Origin: Membranipora membranacea
Taxonomy: Eukaryota; Bryozoa; Gymnolaemata; Cheilostomatida; Membraniporidae
NCBI GenBank assembly: GCA_914767715.1
Contig: OU612072.1
Location: 3,660,001 to 3,724,000, forward strand
DNA length: 64,000 nucleotides
Direction: 5' to 3'
Part shown: positions 23,860 through 36,200 of the stretch, piece by piece
Numbering within the stretch: position 1 is the first letter of the stretch
Layout: each line of letters begins with the position of its first letter
Notes under the pieces: generated by a model
Seen by the model: the letters and a program-made list of their open reading frames with translations, nothing else
What the model was told of the DNA's origin: nothing
Databases searched by the model: none
Translations under genes and position numbers: made by a program

Positions 23860-25152
23860 ACTTTTTATCAAATATCCCGTTGATCTATTTGGGTGTGTAG
23901 AGATTTGCAATATTTGTCAATAGACAGTCAACAATAATCTGATCGAGGGAACTTATATAATCTTACCTCCTGATAACAGTATGTGATCCATTTATAATCA
24001 CCAGGGGGAGGGTAGGGGCACATGATGCCAGGATTTATTGAAGAGTTCATAATCTAAAACTTATAAAACAGGTTATGTGTTTTATGCTGGATTTGAGAGT
24101 GAATCGTACCCAGAACATATGCAAAGATGCCATACTATTGATGCTATGATACTTATCCCTATTGGGATGCTTTCCACAAGTTGGATTTATATTAATTAAG
24201 ATGGACACCAGTTCAATTAACGGATTCCCTTGGAAATTTCACCACAGCTGTTGCGACATGCCTGTCAACTTTTTTCATGTGTTGGTGGTCTAAGTCTAAA
24301 GAAAATTCCTCGAATCGGTGAGTGATTGAGATTATCCATTTGACGTGATCGTGTTATGGGGCCAGATCTGTTGGCTCCACCAATGGTAATTTTCATGTAA
24401 CAGTTTTCAGCAATCTACACGATCTTGTGGCTGTATTGAGGCATTTTTCAACAATAATATGTTTAGGACGATCAGGTCCATCTAAGATATGATTATTTCG
24501 GAGTAAAGCCAAGTTCAATCACAACTGCTTCTTATTGGGGTTTCAAGTGTTTGTCTTTCCTGGGGTTTATGAAGCCATTATGTTGGCTGTGATGTGATTG
24601 GCTGTTGGGTCGGAAAGAGAGCCGATGCCATGGACCAGTTGCGCTTAAGCACAATGTCATGCAGACTGCACAGCTAAACATTATTTTGTGTGCTTCTCCT
24701 TTGCAAAGGCATAGGGATGCTGTCATGAAATCATATCCAATAAATATGATTGAGTGCTAACTTATAAGAGTCCTCTACTTGTGGTCGTTCAAATATGTTG
24801 CTAACGGCAGAACCACCAAGTAGGTTTTCCATGTCTATCTCTATGATAATTGATAAATACTACATTCAGGAAAGTACCATCTTATCTGACATTGGTTCTC
24901 TCTCTCCCATCAGCCACTCAGAGCCAACACATTAGCTAGGTTTATGGTAGATTTTCCTTTCTTACCCAACACCAAGAACCCAATTGTTGAAAGTGTTTGC
25001 GCTTGAAAGTTATATTCACCACGTTATCTGGTAAGTGAAAAATACACATAACCTAACCAGGCTCAAAACATGGCCGTACATCCTGTTTCAACTCAGTTAC
25101 AGGTTTATAAAAATCTATAATTAATGACTTTCGATTATCACAAAAATAATAA
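23860..25152. other. Intergenic space between convergent FUT8 and SLC30A6
   Basis: No exon is supported here. It should hold the SLC30A6 3' UTR (minus strand), but no AATAAA on that strand lies close to the stop; the nearest I see is near 24033. A short repeat related to the GTGTTGGCTC family lies at about 24888-24948. Confidence 0.4.
24888..24948. repeat. GTGTTGGCTC-family short palindromic element (partial)
   Basis: Carries CAGAGCCAACACATTAGCTA, matching one arm of the copies at 28640, 38283 and 40738. Confidence 0.5.
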
Positions 25153-28100
25153 CTAGTGTTTATGTGAATGTCCGCCAGGCATTGGAGAGCCGTATGGAGT
25201 GGAAGTCCATGGAACAGGCCCGGTGCCCCTCAGTAAGTGTCCTTCTATACCAGCCACGCCTCCCGTGGCACCGCCTGCTGTCATCGGTGGTTTTATAGGA
25301 GTAACAGGAGGGGGCGGAGCCAGAGATGTATTGTTTATAATCTGGTAAGCAGTGGAGCGTGACCAGTCATCCTTGAATATCTGTATAGTCAGATGGGTAA
25401 TCATTGTGGAGAGCCTACTATACACATGGGCTAGTACTAGCTGATCATTTGCGTCACGTCGAACTCTCAAGTGAACTGAACCGGCCTGCAACACAATCAC
25501 AGTGAGTATTGGGCGATAAGACCAACTATATATCGCTAGCCTTTCAGATCGGAGCTGTCTGCTGTTTTTTACAAGACAGGATATACACAAGATCATTGTT
25601 AGACCACTGCTGCCACAGCTGGGCTTTGCCCAGCATAGTCACCAGTCAAAAATTTAAATAAAGAGTTGTGGCATCAAATCATCTAGCCAGTAGCTTTGCA
25701 TCGAGTTATATGAGCTCTCAAAATGTAGGGAATATCTTCTTCCCCAGCCATTAACTGTTGGTGATGACAAGGTGCCTTTAAAATCTAGCTGAGATCCAAC
25801 ACTAATAAAAATGTTGGATCTCAGCTAGATTTTAAAGGCACCTGATTGGTCAGGGTCAACTTTTGTCATCGCTAATGGTGGATGGCTGGGGAAGAAGATA
25901 CTCCCTACATTTTGAGATCTCTTATAACTCCATACAAAGCTACTGGCTAGATCTTTTGATGCCACAACTCTCTATTCAAATTTTTGACTGGTGGCTCTGC
26001 TTGGCAAAGCCCAGCTGTGTCAGCAGTGGTTCAAAGTCATGAAAATCAAAGCTGCAACTTTGCGTCAGTGTTGAGTGTGGAAAAAAGAATTGTTCCAAAT
26101 TATTCACACTCGATTGCGTCATAGATCGGCATAGTCTGAGATGGAGCTTATTATCCACAGAAGCTTTGGAATCATGAAATATTCCAGACCTCAATACTCA
26201 CCATTTTACCGAAACCGAGAGTCCAGAAGTGCTCGTTTCTGAATTCTAGTACTCCGTCTAGAGTACAAGCCTCTCTCAGACATTTATCTAACTGCCCTAA
26301 CATGTGCGTGGGTGTGGTCTGCAGCAATATCCTACCTGTAAATAAAAGATTGATAATCGTAACTTACATCCCTAAAATAGGAGATCCCCAGATATTGTCG
26401 ATGTTCGGATTGACGTTAAAGCTAAACCTTAGATTTCTCAAGCAAATGGGTTGCAGATTTTAACGCTAATTGTATCCTTAAATGGGACAACCTTTAGACT
26501 TTTCTATTCGTGAGTAGGATGTGGGTAAGTTAAAGATAATGAGATATAAATGCAAAGGTATACCAATCTTTTGGGTTGACAACTTTATCAACATCAACCT
26601 ACCAATAGTTGAGAAAAGGCAATTTGTTAAAAGAGTCTTCGAGTGACAGGATATGAGAAAAGCTGTACGGGCTGCTGAGATCAAGCTTAATTTGCCAGCA
26701 TTTGGAATCGTGCCCCCTTTTGGCTTACAAAAAGGACCCAATTGATCTTAGTTACGCTGCTATCAGTAGGGATATAAAACAGCTCGATATTATTAAAATC
26801 ACTAATCGAGGTAAGATAAGTCTCACCAGTATAAGTGCTCATAGGCCACATGGTACCGATAGTAAATACAGCTATACATATAGCAGCAGTAGCGTCAGCA
26901 CCCTGATAGTTTCTACAAACATAAATCATTATTCATGTCTAATTTTTAACATAACGAGTTTACATCTAATAGATCACAAGTTGAATTAGTTGCCATCCGA
27001 TAATAATATGTATATGCAGATAATTCTTTGTTTGCTAAAAGAGGAAATAAGGTTGATCACATGTTAGCCAGCCATAAATTTCACAATATCGAGTCTGCCT
27101 GAAATGGAGAAAACTTACTCCCGAGAACACTATATTCCTCTAGTGTATTTACTTTAATTTTATGTGTACTTACTTCAGATCTATTGCGATGTAGGTAGCC
27201 ATCACAGATAATGTAGAGGCACATCCTAGTAAAGCTAGAGGGTTTATCCTCGGTAATAACATCTTACTAAGTCCAGGTAACACGTGACATAGACTAAAAC
27301 ATATTATACGGACATTTCTATAGATAATTTTGCTTGACTGGAGTTGTCCCCTCTTTATCAATCATGGAAATGACAACATTCAAAACTGATTACAGTTATT
27401 GGCTACACTAATGTGTATTTGTAAGCAGTGCTTGTTTACAAAAATTCAAAACAATTAAATTGTGTCTAGAGTTGTGCATCCGGATCCATGGAAAAATCCA
27501 CACACCGCTAAGTGGTAATGTGAGGACTCATAAGATTACTGGCCCGTTAATAAATTGAACCCTGAAGATTGAGATGACTTGATTCCCGGGTGTCGAGTTA
27601 ACTGCGGTAATGGGCGTCCTACAATCTCACTGAGACAGACGGCTCATGCTAGAGACATTAATATCTATAACCTGTCTCGTTACAAATTGATCACAAACAT
27701 ACCTTTCACTGATATCAGTTACATGTTCTTGTAACCAGCTGGAGCTGCAGGCCTGTATGACATGCTGGAATGATAAGTTCTCTGTACTGTATATTATAAA
27801 TGTATGTGCTGATATCGCTACTATAGCTCCAAGTGGTAACCTTCCTCTAGACAAAAAATAAACAGGGATTAACAGTGAATAGGGTTTTATACCCTGAGTA
27901 GAAAGCAAACTGCAGATTTAGTTTCTGAAGAAAACCGACAATTTATCTCAAATTACAGGTTATTTAATAAATTGTCCACTTATAAGTCAGAGCAGCCGCA
28001 TAACATTATATTGCAAACAAGAGCTCAATGATTTCAGCACTGCAGAGGCCTACATAAAAATTTATCACAATGTAAAGGTCGGTTGCAGACCATGGGTCAG

Positions 28101-30046
28101 TGATGAGTGCTTTACAGCATAACATAGGTTGAGCAGTCACAATCTGCTACATCCGTTTCTGATGCCCGAGACAGTTTTAAGTGGTAGTAAAAGCTCGAGC
28201 TTCTCCTCCCCTTCCATCCTCCGTTGGTAGTTTAGGTATTTGCGCTAACTTACTCATGAACAAGATTTGGCTCGAATATCCGCTCCACACTCTCCTTGAA
28301 TATAAAAAAGCTGCCGAGCTGTGCTAACATTGTACTGGCAAAAACAGCTAACACCTACAAATATAGGTAAATTAAAAGATGTTGATTGCGGACAGAGCTT
28401 AAATAAAGTTGAATACAATATGAAGTATAATAGTACTATTTTACAATAGTGCATCTGGTCCAAAAGGTTCAAAAAGTGAATGACAATGAATCAATTAGCC
28501 TGCTAAAAGCCTGCGCGGGTAACCGCCTAGTATAAATACGAATTGATACAAATTGGTAAATAAATTATGCTGTGCTGATCAATCAAGATGACAAAAGACC
28601 CTGAGATACATTGTATCCAACTATATTTATACATTGAAGAGTAGGCAATGTGTTGGCTCTGATTGGTGTTAACACATTGGCTAATTGAAGGGTAGACTTT
28701 TCTTGAATTGTTTCCCGATTTTGTAGAAAAATGAAAATATGAGAAAATGACCAGCTTTTGTTACTTCTTTACTAACCTCAAATCTCTCATAGCCAAATGA
28801 GAAGACAGCGCTTGGTTTCTGATTGTAAGTCCAAAGTGACAGTGCAGCGGTCAGCAGGTAAGATATATCAAATACTGTCATATACGCCAGGGCTGTCATC
28901 GATAATGAGTTAGACATCTGGCACCAGGCTAGCAGTAACGCTGTGGAATAAAAACTTCATATAGACATATAAGTTAAGTGCGGAGGCTCACAGAGTAGGT
29001 AGACTTGTTATGATGAAATGAGGGTCATGTTTGATTGGTATGACTAGTGGTCATATGTAGGGCAAAGTATGGGGTATAAAAATTGTGGGTATAGCCAATG
29101 CCGAAATGTCATGAAATTAAGACAAAGTCATAGTTGGTAAATCATTACCTGATTGGGTTTAATGTGTCATTGTCAAACTTCAGAGTGATATAATTTATTG
29201 AAGCCAGAATGTGATGAATCAACAGTAACAAGAAAACTTAAAACGGAGTCATATTTTTTGGAGAATTTCTCTTAACTGTTGTACCAGTCATCAGCACCCC
29301 GACCAATATGATAACAGCCACCTACCTGTGGCTATCAAGTTGATAGAGAGATATGTGAGTATTCTTCTGCCTTTAGTTGTTCTAGTGAGAGTTCTCATAA
29401 ACTCCCTAACAGGTCTCTGTGAGCTCCTACCCACATACTGAAATGACTGCAAAACAAACAGAAAAACCTGTGATCTGGTATAACTTAGACATAGGCTTCT
29501 ATAATAAGTGATGCCGTCCACCCTATAGAGGAGTAGATATAAGCTAGAATTAAGATGGAGGTTGACTTTATGATAGCTGGTACTGATTTGCGCTTGCTGA
29601 GATGGGAGGGAATGAACTGTGATGAGGTTCACCAAATTTGAGTCAGGCATAATTATCGCAGTTTCAAGCATATGTGAAATTGAGCACTTCACCTCCTGCT
29701 GACATAGTCTAGGGCATACCGTGGACAAATTATGTGTGTTGGAGTCTGTTGATAAGAGTTAAATGTCCCGTATCTTACCATAGATTCATCAATATCACCA
29801 GCAAAGACTTGATTTGTACCGCGTAGCCTTGCATCAACGCCTATAAAAGAATCATATACATTCAACAGCTGTTTATCACTGAGACTAGTATCAGTCTTCT
29901 AATGTGGATTAAAACAATATATGCTCCTTGTGACTCTCTAATAATCTCATCAAGAGTAATTGTAGGCTAAATCTATAAGACTTCAGAGATTACAGTCAAC
30001 ACTCACCTCCCATATTGACAATTGTGGCACCATTCTGTAGCTGCAT
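25153..30046 (-). CDS. SLC30A6: Zinc transporter 6 (SLC30A6/ZnT6 orthologue), 10 coding exons, complete
   Basis: ZnT6 is a cation-diffusion-facilitator family protein of the early secretory pathway. In known animals it does not transport zinc itself but pairs with ZnT5 to load zinc into enzymes. Exons in order of transcription: 30046-30007, 29840-29779, 29446-29326, 28940-28777, 28354-28254, 27846-27703, 27293-27174, 26912-26827, 26335-26202, 25485-25153. All phases agree, giving 434 aa (human about 461). Recognisable parts are 'RRILTYLSINLIATALLLAW' (TM1), 'SMTALAYMTVFDISYLL' (TM2), 'YERFEVLAVFASTMLAQLG', 'SSSWLQEHVTDISE', 'LPRINPLALLG', 'GTMWPMSTYTG', and the C-terminal 'RNEHFWTLGFGKMAGSVHLR' and 'IQIFKDDWSR'. 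The usual HxxxD zinc sites of transporting ZnTs are absent from TM2 and from the 'GADATAAI' segment, as in ZnT6. The tail is rich in Pro, Gly and Thr and ends with histidines. Confidence 0.95.
25600..26033. mobile_element. Long palindromic foldback element (about 434 bp) in the last SLC30A6 intron
   Basis: The left arm (about 25600-25805) and right arm (about 25808-26033) are inverted copies around a centre at about 25797-25818 (CCAACA...TGTTGG). Matching blocks include ACCACTGCTG, CAGCTGGGCTTTGCC, TTGTGGCATCAAA, AGCCAGTAGCTTTG, TGGCTGGGGAAGAAG and GTGCCTTTAAAATCTAGCTG. Arms are about 200 bp with few mismatches and almost no spacer. The intron transcript would form a long hairpin. Confidence 0.85.
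28640..28690. repeat. GTGTTGGCTC-family short palindromic element
   Basis: CAATGTGTTGGCTCTGATTGG is followed by AACACATTGGCTAATTG; related arms occur at 24888, 38283 and 40738. It lies in SLC30A6 intron 4, the intron between coding exons 4 (28777-28940) and 5 (28254-28354). Confidence 0.6.
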
Positions 30047-30545
30047 CTTGGTGGATATCTTGGTTCACTTTGTTGGTAGAAGCAGTAGCAAGGAGTAATT
30101 CCTTGACTGAGGCTTGGCAGTAGTGCCAAGAATAAATCAAAATGTTGTAATTGTATGAGTAGGTTGATGCTTTATAGAATAATCTTCACTCTTGTAAACA
30201 ATAAAACTACCTTGGTAGGACATTTGAAGCCATAGTTTAAACAATACAAAGTGATAGAATGAAGAACATCCACTTCATATATTTTTTAGATTTTTGATTT
30301 GTTGTCAAAATTTACAGCTGTGTTTGATTTCGTATCACAAATGCAGGGGAATAAACTGGGTCCCCGTCATTTATATGGATATCAGCCAGGTCACATAAGG
30401 GTCAACAGTAGTTATCCAAGTTGACATTTTTATTACAATTTCCGGTTGAAAATTGAAGAAAAACCTGTTTTGAGACTAAAAGAAGAAAACCAATGAACTA
30501 AAACATTAGACCTGTCAATATATCTTGTTCTGAGTGTTAACAAAA
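30047..30545. promoter_or_regulatory. Shared region between divergent SLC30A6 and RAMAC-like genes
   Basis: The two start codons lie 499 bp apart and are divergently transcribed, so both promoters must fall in this segment unless there are distant 5' UTR exons. I see no clear TATA box at a fixed distance from either start, no CpG-rich core and no intervening exon. Transcription starts cannot be placed by eye. Confidence 0.5.
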
Positions 30546-32336
30546 ATGTCAACAATGCATTTTGATGGTAAAAACAAAGTTGAATTCCTGGAGGAATGTG
30601 AAAATCTATTCAAAGGCAGATACACTGACCAAGACAGTATTTTCATGAATTACATGAACAAACCTGATGTAGTACCTCCAGTTCTTGAAGCACAGCAGAC
30701 ATCTCAACATGGTAATAGAGGTTACTCATCACAGGACAGAAACTACAATAGGTGAGGTGAAACAATGTGTGACACTGTAAGAATGATCTTGTTTGGGCTC
30801 TCACTTAACCAAACACTCAGTAATAGTTGATGATGATGTAGGTAGTAGCAGTATATACCCCATGACTATGATGTAGGTAGTTGTATATACCCCATTGAAT
30901 AATTAATCACCGCCTTCAACATAAACCTAGAAATGTGAGCTGTGCACCTTATATCCAGAGATCTAAAGTTAAGGGTGAATTCATACCTGACAAGTCTCCC
31001 TTTTTGGTAGGGAGCCTCCCAGTTTTTAGGGTCTTTTTCCACCCCCTCCCTATCTCCCTTTTTCCTCCCTTTTTTCAGCTTCCTTTAGCCAGAAAACTTT
31101 TTAAGCTTCTTTTTGCAAGGGAAACTATGTTTTCCTATCTCAGCAGTGCATATTACTATGTAATTGCTTATTACAATTACTGCTTGTATGTAAAAACAGG
31201 TAAAATGACGCAATTCATAATATGAATGCTCAACTTTTGGCTAAGAAATATGACAAACAAGGGCTGAATTGCGCCGACACTCTGGGGCGCAGAGCCGTAT
31301 TCCGGGTTAGGAGTTTGTCCGCGGAGACCTCTTGATTTCTGGGTCTACCTACTTGTCATGTATGGGTGAATTGTAGAGTCCAAAGTATTGTGGTTCTTTT
31401 TGGCATGGAAGGATATGAGTCAGTTTTCTGTAAACTCTCAACAGCCAAAAAGTACCTGATACCCTGTGTGACCGCTGGCTCAGGACATATCATGGATACC
31501 TACATGCATGCATGTGGATGTCACACAGTTATCTTTGGACATCATACAATGCCCTTTGGCTTCTCCTGCAGCATTTTATAACCGAAGTAAATCATAAAAA
31601 TTAAAAATGCTGGTGATGCTGGTTGTGACGGCGTATTGTAAGTCGTTCCATTTTCACTCTGGGTTGGAAGGGACCTGCTGAAATACTAGAGTATTCCCTT
31701 GAGATTTTCAACCAATGGCACAGTGAATAGGCCAGTAGCCGCACAGTGCAGCTCTATGGATATCTGGGCAGAGAATGTTAATAAGCAATAAAATATGAGG
31801 AGCCTACAGATAGTTGGCCGTCTGCCAGTAATCTAATTACCTTTAGTTTAAGTGCTCAAACGGTACAAGATGCTGGTAGAGGCATTTCATTATCAACCAC
31901 TGGTTGATAATGAAATGCCTCTACCAGCATCCCGCCACCGTTTGAGCACTTAAACTAAATTACCTTCTGTGTACCCGTCTGATAAACACCATAATTATTA
32001 TTATTTTGATATAAATTAATATTGAAGCAAAGAGAAAGAGACTTTAAGCAACGTGACAATTAAGAATGAAAAATTTATGAAATGTATATTGAGTTTTTTT
32101 TAATAGTTTACAAAAAGCGCTGTGACCATATATTGCTGTAACCATGACGTTATATATCATACTTTTTATTTTTTTATTTTAGAGACAGAAACAGGGATAG
32201 AGATCACAGACAGAATGACGGTAGAAGAGATGATAGAAGAGATGACAGACATCGACATGAAGGACGTCATCACCATCGAGATCGAAGAAACGATAGAGAC
32301 CATGGTCATCACCGTCATCATCCTTACAACAGGTAG
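30546..32336 (+). CDS. RAMAC: RNMT-activating mini-protein-like gene (RAMAC/FAM103A1), 2 exons
   Basis: RAMAC binds and activates the mRNA cap guanine-N7 methyltransferase RNMT in the nucleus. Exons 30546-30751 and 32183-32336 join in phase (AG|A) and stop at TAG, giving 119 aa (human 118). The N-terminal part, 'CENLFKGRYTDQDSIF' then 'YMNKPDVVPPVLE', follows the family pattern: F-x-x-R-[FY]-T-x-x-D, a Y/K-P pair, then P-P-I/V-x-E. Next come 'GNRGYSSQDRNYNR', comparable to the N/R-rich RNA-binding segment, and an Arg/Asp/His-rich tail ending 'HHPYNR'. In vertebrates the tail is richer in Q, Y and P; here it is an RD/RH repeat. If the GT inside the stop region were used as a donor, a further exon would exist; I favour the in-frame stop. 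Divergent from SLC30A6. Confidence 0.75.
30988..31358. mobile_element. MITE-like element with TGACAAGT terminal inverted repeats, copy B
   Basis: Full-length relative of 16250-16655, bounded by TGACAAGT and ACTTGTCA, in the RAMAC-like intron. A plus-strand open frame inside it is not a gene. Confidence 0.75.
31843..31960. mobile_element. Near-perfect short foldback element (about 118 bp)
   Basis: The arm TAGTTTAAGTGCTCAAACGG ... GATGCTGGTAGAGGCATTTC ... ATTATCAACCA is mirrored with only a few differences around a centre near 31899. Its outer arm (GAGCACTTAAACTAAATT) recurs at 23018-23043 beside an FUT8 intron/exon boundary, and a weaker relative lies at 37203-37222. It lies in the RAMAC-like intron. 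Confidence 0.8.
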
Positions 32337-33235
32337 TTGTCCACTCAGGTCTATGAATGGTCTGTTTCTCTATAACTCTCGAGCGCTGGCACACCACTGC
32401 CCTGAGAAATAGGGCTTAGTCCGTCAGATATGTAATGGTTGTGAGCAGGTTTAAACTTGCTTGAATGTTATTGGAACAAAGCAGTTGCCTTCTAAACCTT
32501 ACATATATACTTAATTCAAAAACATTGCGCTTGGTCTGCCATACACAATGGAAAAACGATCACATGGAAAAGTTCAAAGTCTTTCCATTTTGTTTCTTTT
32601 CATATTTTACTTTTCTCACCTGTTTATTATCTTTTTCGATGTGGTATAACCAATGAATGACAGAGAGTCTATGCTAAAACATTTCATTTTTGTTCGATGG
32701 GAAAAAAAACAAAAATGAAAAAATGAACTACACTTTATATTCATCCAGTCATTCCACAAATATGCCTATTTGATTGCAAGTCTCAAACTAGCGTCAGTTG
32801 TTAAGTTTGTGAGAATATGACGAAAAAAAGAGAATATTACAATACTGTTCATAAACTTTTCAGTAACAAAAATAAAAACTACATCGACAACAAGGGAGAT
32901 AGTACGTAAGGAAAGTAATAATAGTGTTCTACCCGATAGTCATGACACATAATCTGAGAGTAACATGCTTCACAGAACAATCATACAAACTTTACCTTTA
33001 ATTCCAAAAATTACTGATAATATTGCAAATTAGTGAAAAGCATCTGGAATTCCAACAGTGAGTGCCCGAGTGGTTCTATTGCCGCTGTAAATTAGTAAAT
33101 TAAAAACAAGAATGAAATCAAGAATGATCTCATAGTTTTGCGAATTGCATGTTCTTGTTTGCTAACAATTACGAATGACTAGAAAAAAAAAATTTAAAAA
33201 TTAATGATCCACAAAATTTTGTCTAAAATCTGGGA
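32337..33235. other. Short intergenic space between convergent RAMAC-like gene and stonin
   Basis: Holds the presumed 3' UTR of the RAMAC-like gene. No exon or recognised repeat is visible. Confidence 0.4.
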
Positions 33236-33241
33236 TTTATT
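33236..33241 (-). promoter_or_regulatory. AATAAA hexamer two bases after the stonin stop codon
   Basis: The minus strand reads TGA TC AATAAA. If used for cleavage, the stonin 3' UTR would be only some 20-30 nt; a downstream site may be used instead. Confidence 0.35.
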
Positions 33242-33243
33242 GA

Positions 33244-36200
33244 TCACAACAGGTCGATATCATCGTGTTGAATGCTAGCTCTCCTGGGCCGTTGGCTCTG
33301 TGACGGGCTACTCGTGACCTCTGAAATTAAAGTGAATGCACTCTCATGACGACTTGACCTCGTTTCTCATGACATATGTAAATATATAAGGCTACCCTAA
33401 ACATTTGTTGTCCTATACTGGGCATTGCTCAGGATTCTCGATTTGTTTTGACAGCAATATTTGATTGTATCATGATGGCTGATGTGACTGAGGAGACAAA
33501 TTGTGAACAACACTCTCTGATCTGTTGATCGAAAATAATACATTTTTCTCTATGGACTTGATACCATATGATACCATATGATATGAAGCTTGTGTACCTG
33601 TCAAATCAAGAAGTTCTGATAAATGACTTCCTGCCCCTCCAGTTAGCGGCTCTGAGTCTAGAAGGCCTTCATCATCTCCGTCGGCATTTATATCCACCAG
33701 TGTAGCATATCTGAAAAATTAAATACAAAGTGTAAGAGGTACAAAGGATAGTCTCAGAATTTGTGCAAAGATATATTTAAAGTTTTTAATCTATCTTTCA
33801 ATTGGCAACACTGCTAATAAAGATGATTTTATCATTTTTTGGTCATTTCCTAACATCGATGTCGTGATGGATATGTCATATTGTATATGCCATGTCTTCA
33901 ATTTTTTATCTTCCCTATCTGCTTTTTGATATTTTGATTTGATTGATCAACCTTCAAATTTGCATAGACACAAAGTATTGATGGTACTGAGGAAACCACA
34001 CACTTAAGTTAACATACCCCTGAGCCTCGGCGTCTACATCTGATTCATCATCGCTACAATCGCCTCCACCAGCACCACCCGCAGTTCCTGCCCTCTCAGA
34101 CTCAGACTCTGAGTCTGCGTCATCATCAGTATCATCACTATCTTCTCTATCGTCATCTATCGCTATACTACTATCATCGTCATCATCTGAGAGCTCTACC
34201 TGTTGGGTCTGATAAAAAACAAAACCGGATAAACTTATCTCCTTCAAAGGTATCGAATTATTATCCTCGAACTTCTCCTAGCCAGATAGTGTTTATTGGT
34301 GGACAACTACGGCAAATATATACTCTAATTCTACCAGCTAGGATTTTTCGTTTGCATAGCTGTCAAGACACTTCTTCTAGCCAGCATAATCGTGGCAAGT
34401 TAATGAGGTTTGAGAATTAAGGTTAAGTTCTTATCACAAAGGATAACATATTTGTTCCCAGTTACAAAGATTAGACTAGATTAGCTGACAGAGCTTCTTG
34501 TATTGTAAGTACCTTTTTAGCTGAAGTTTTGACAGGACTGTGATGTGGAAGTTTGGGACTGTCTGATAGAGTCACAGTGTTATCATCAGGTAAGAGCTGC
34601 TTGATTTCTGACTGGAAGTCAATCTCTACTGTGTATTCATATCTACAAGTATGAAACAGGCAGGCATAATCTTCTGGTAAGCTGCTGTAGGCTGGAATTT
34701 CCCGCTATATAGCGCCGTATTCTTATATGTCCTCATTGAACATGATGTTCTAGGATTTAAGGAAAACTGCATATTTTATAAAAAATCTACGGGCCCGCTC
34801 TTTCCGGTGATGAAACCGCGCCTAGAAATGAGAAATTAATATTAAACTATATACAAGCCAAAACATGAATGTCTGCCTCTGGCCTTTATATTACGGTTTA
34901 ACACTTCATGGGATGGTATCAGTGCTGTAAAACAATCATCCCACTCTGAGATATTCTCTGTGTATTTCTCAGACTAACCTGGCATGGTGATGGACCCATT
35001 TCTCCGGTGGCTCATCGTCAAGATCCGAGCAGGATATAGACCTGATAGCTGTACCAGATACAGTAGTGTGAGGCATGATATACTCAACCTGTATATGAGG
35101 CTCAAAGCTATCCGGTATGGGGTCATGACCTCCTAACTCCATCCTCAGAGCAAAGTAATGACTCTTATAGGCACCTACACACAGCAATGTACACAGTAAG
35201 GTCAAGGTTAGTGGTGATAATGGTGATAGTGGTCTAAAATCATTATTTCATTACTTTCAATTTCCAAGTATCTTTAACACAGGCCACATTACTGAAATCT
35301 TTACCACACATTAGGAATTGCCCTCTCATTGACATATGTTGTACAACTCCTTTGTTGTTTTAGTTAAGTAAAAGATGTCTGCCACATGATAGGAAATGTG
35401 GCTCTGAGCTGTATCTCATCTTTATTATTTGACATTTTACCAACCATATTTATTTTTTTCCAGATGGTAATAAATATTCGTACACATTCATGAAATCGAA
35501 TGGGAGTGATCTCACTGACCAAAGACAAATTTTAAGGTTTTAACACTGACCTTCATTGAATCTAGGAAGTTTGTCCACTCTCCATACCACAGATTTGAAT
35601 ATATTCTCATACTTAGCATCTCCTACTGAGCACTGTAAGTAAACAATGAGAATTGTATAATGAGCGGTAATATAATTATTTATCTTATAGACTTTGTTTG
35701 AGGCTGCTCTTTTGTATCACATCTTATTCTCCATATTTTATTCTATCATGTGAGCGATTTTCAGCTTTATAATCCAATTATTGAGGAAGTTATGGCCTCT
35801 CAAACTTCCAAGGTGACGGCAATTTATCGGCAGTAAGAATCAGCCGGCAATCCCTAGGGTACGTCACTAATATTGATGATCAAAATGTTCAAATCTGTAA
35901 CGGTCTCGAACCCAGGTCCAACTGGCTTTGCAGGCGACGCCGCTAATACTGAGCTATATTGTCTGCTAGCTAACCTAGTTGGTCCAAGTGGCGTGATGGT
36001 AGCGTCGTTGCCCATAGGTATTGGGACCCGGGTTCAATTCGATTCTGAATTTTGATCATCATCATATCTGTGTGATTATTAGTGTATTAACTAATAACTC
36101 ATAATGTCTATGCCACATGTCTATGGTTGTGACATACCCCAGGGGAAACATCCGCTTATTCCCAATGCTGTTTGAAGGCAATCACCCTGGAAGTTTGAGA

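Noticed and set aside
29291-29728. 145-codon minus-strand frame
   Set aside because: Only 29326-29446 of it is coding (SLC30A6 exon 3); the rest extends through an intron without splice support.
35981-36045. Plus-strand tRNA gene
   Set aside because: A and B boxes are present, but the acceptor ends do not pair and the sequence continues into a SINE body shared with the opposite copy.
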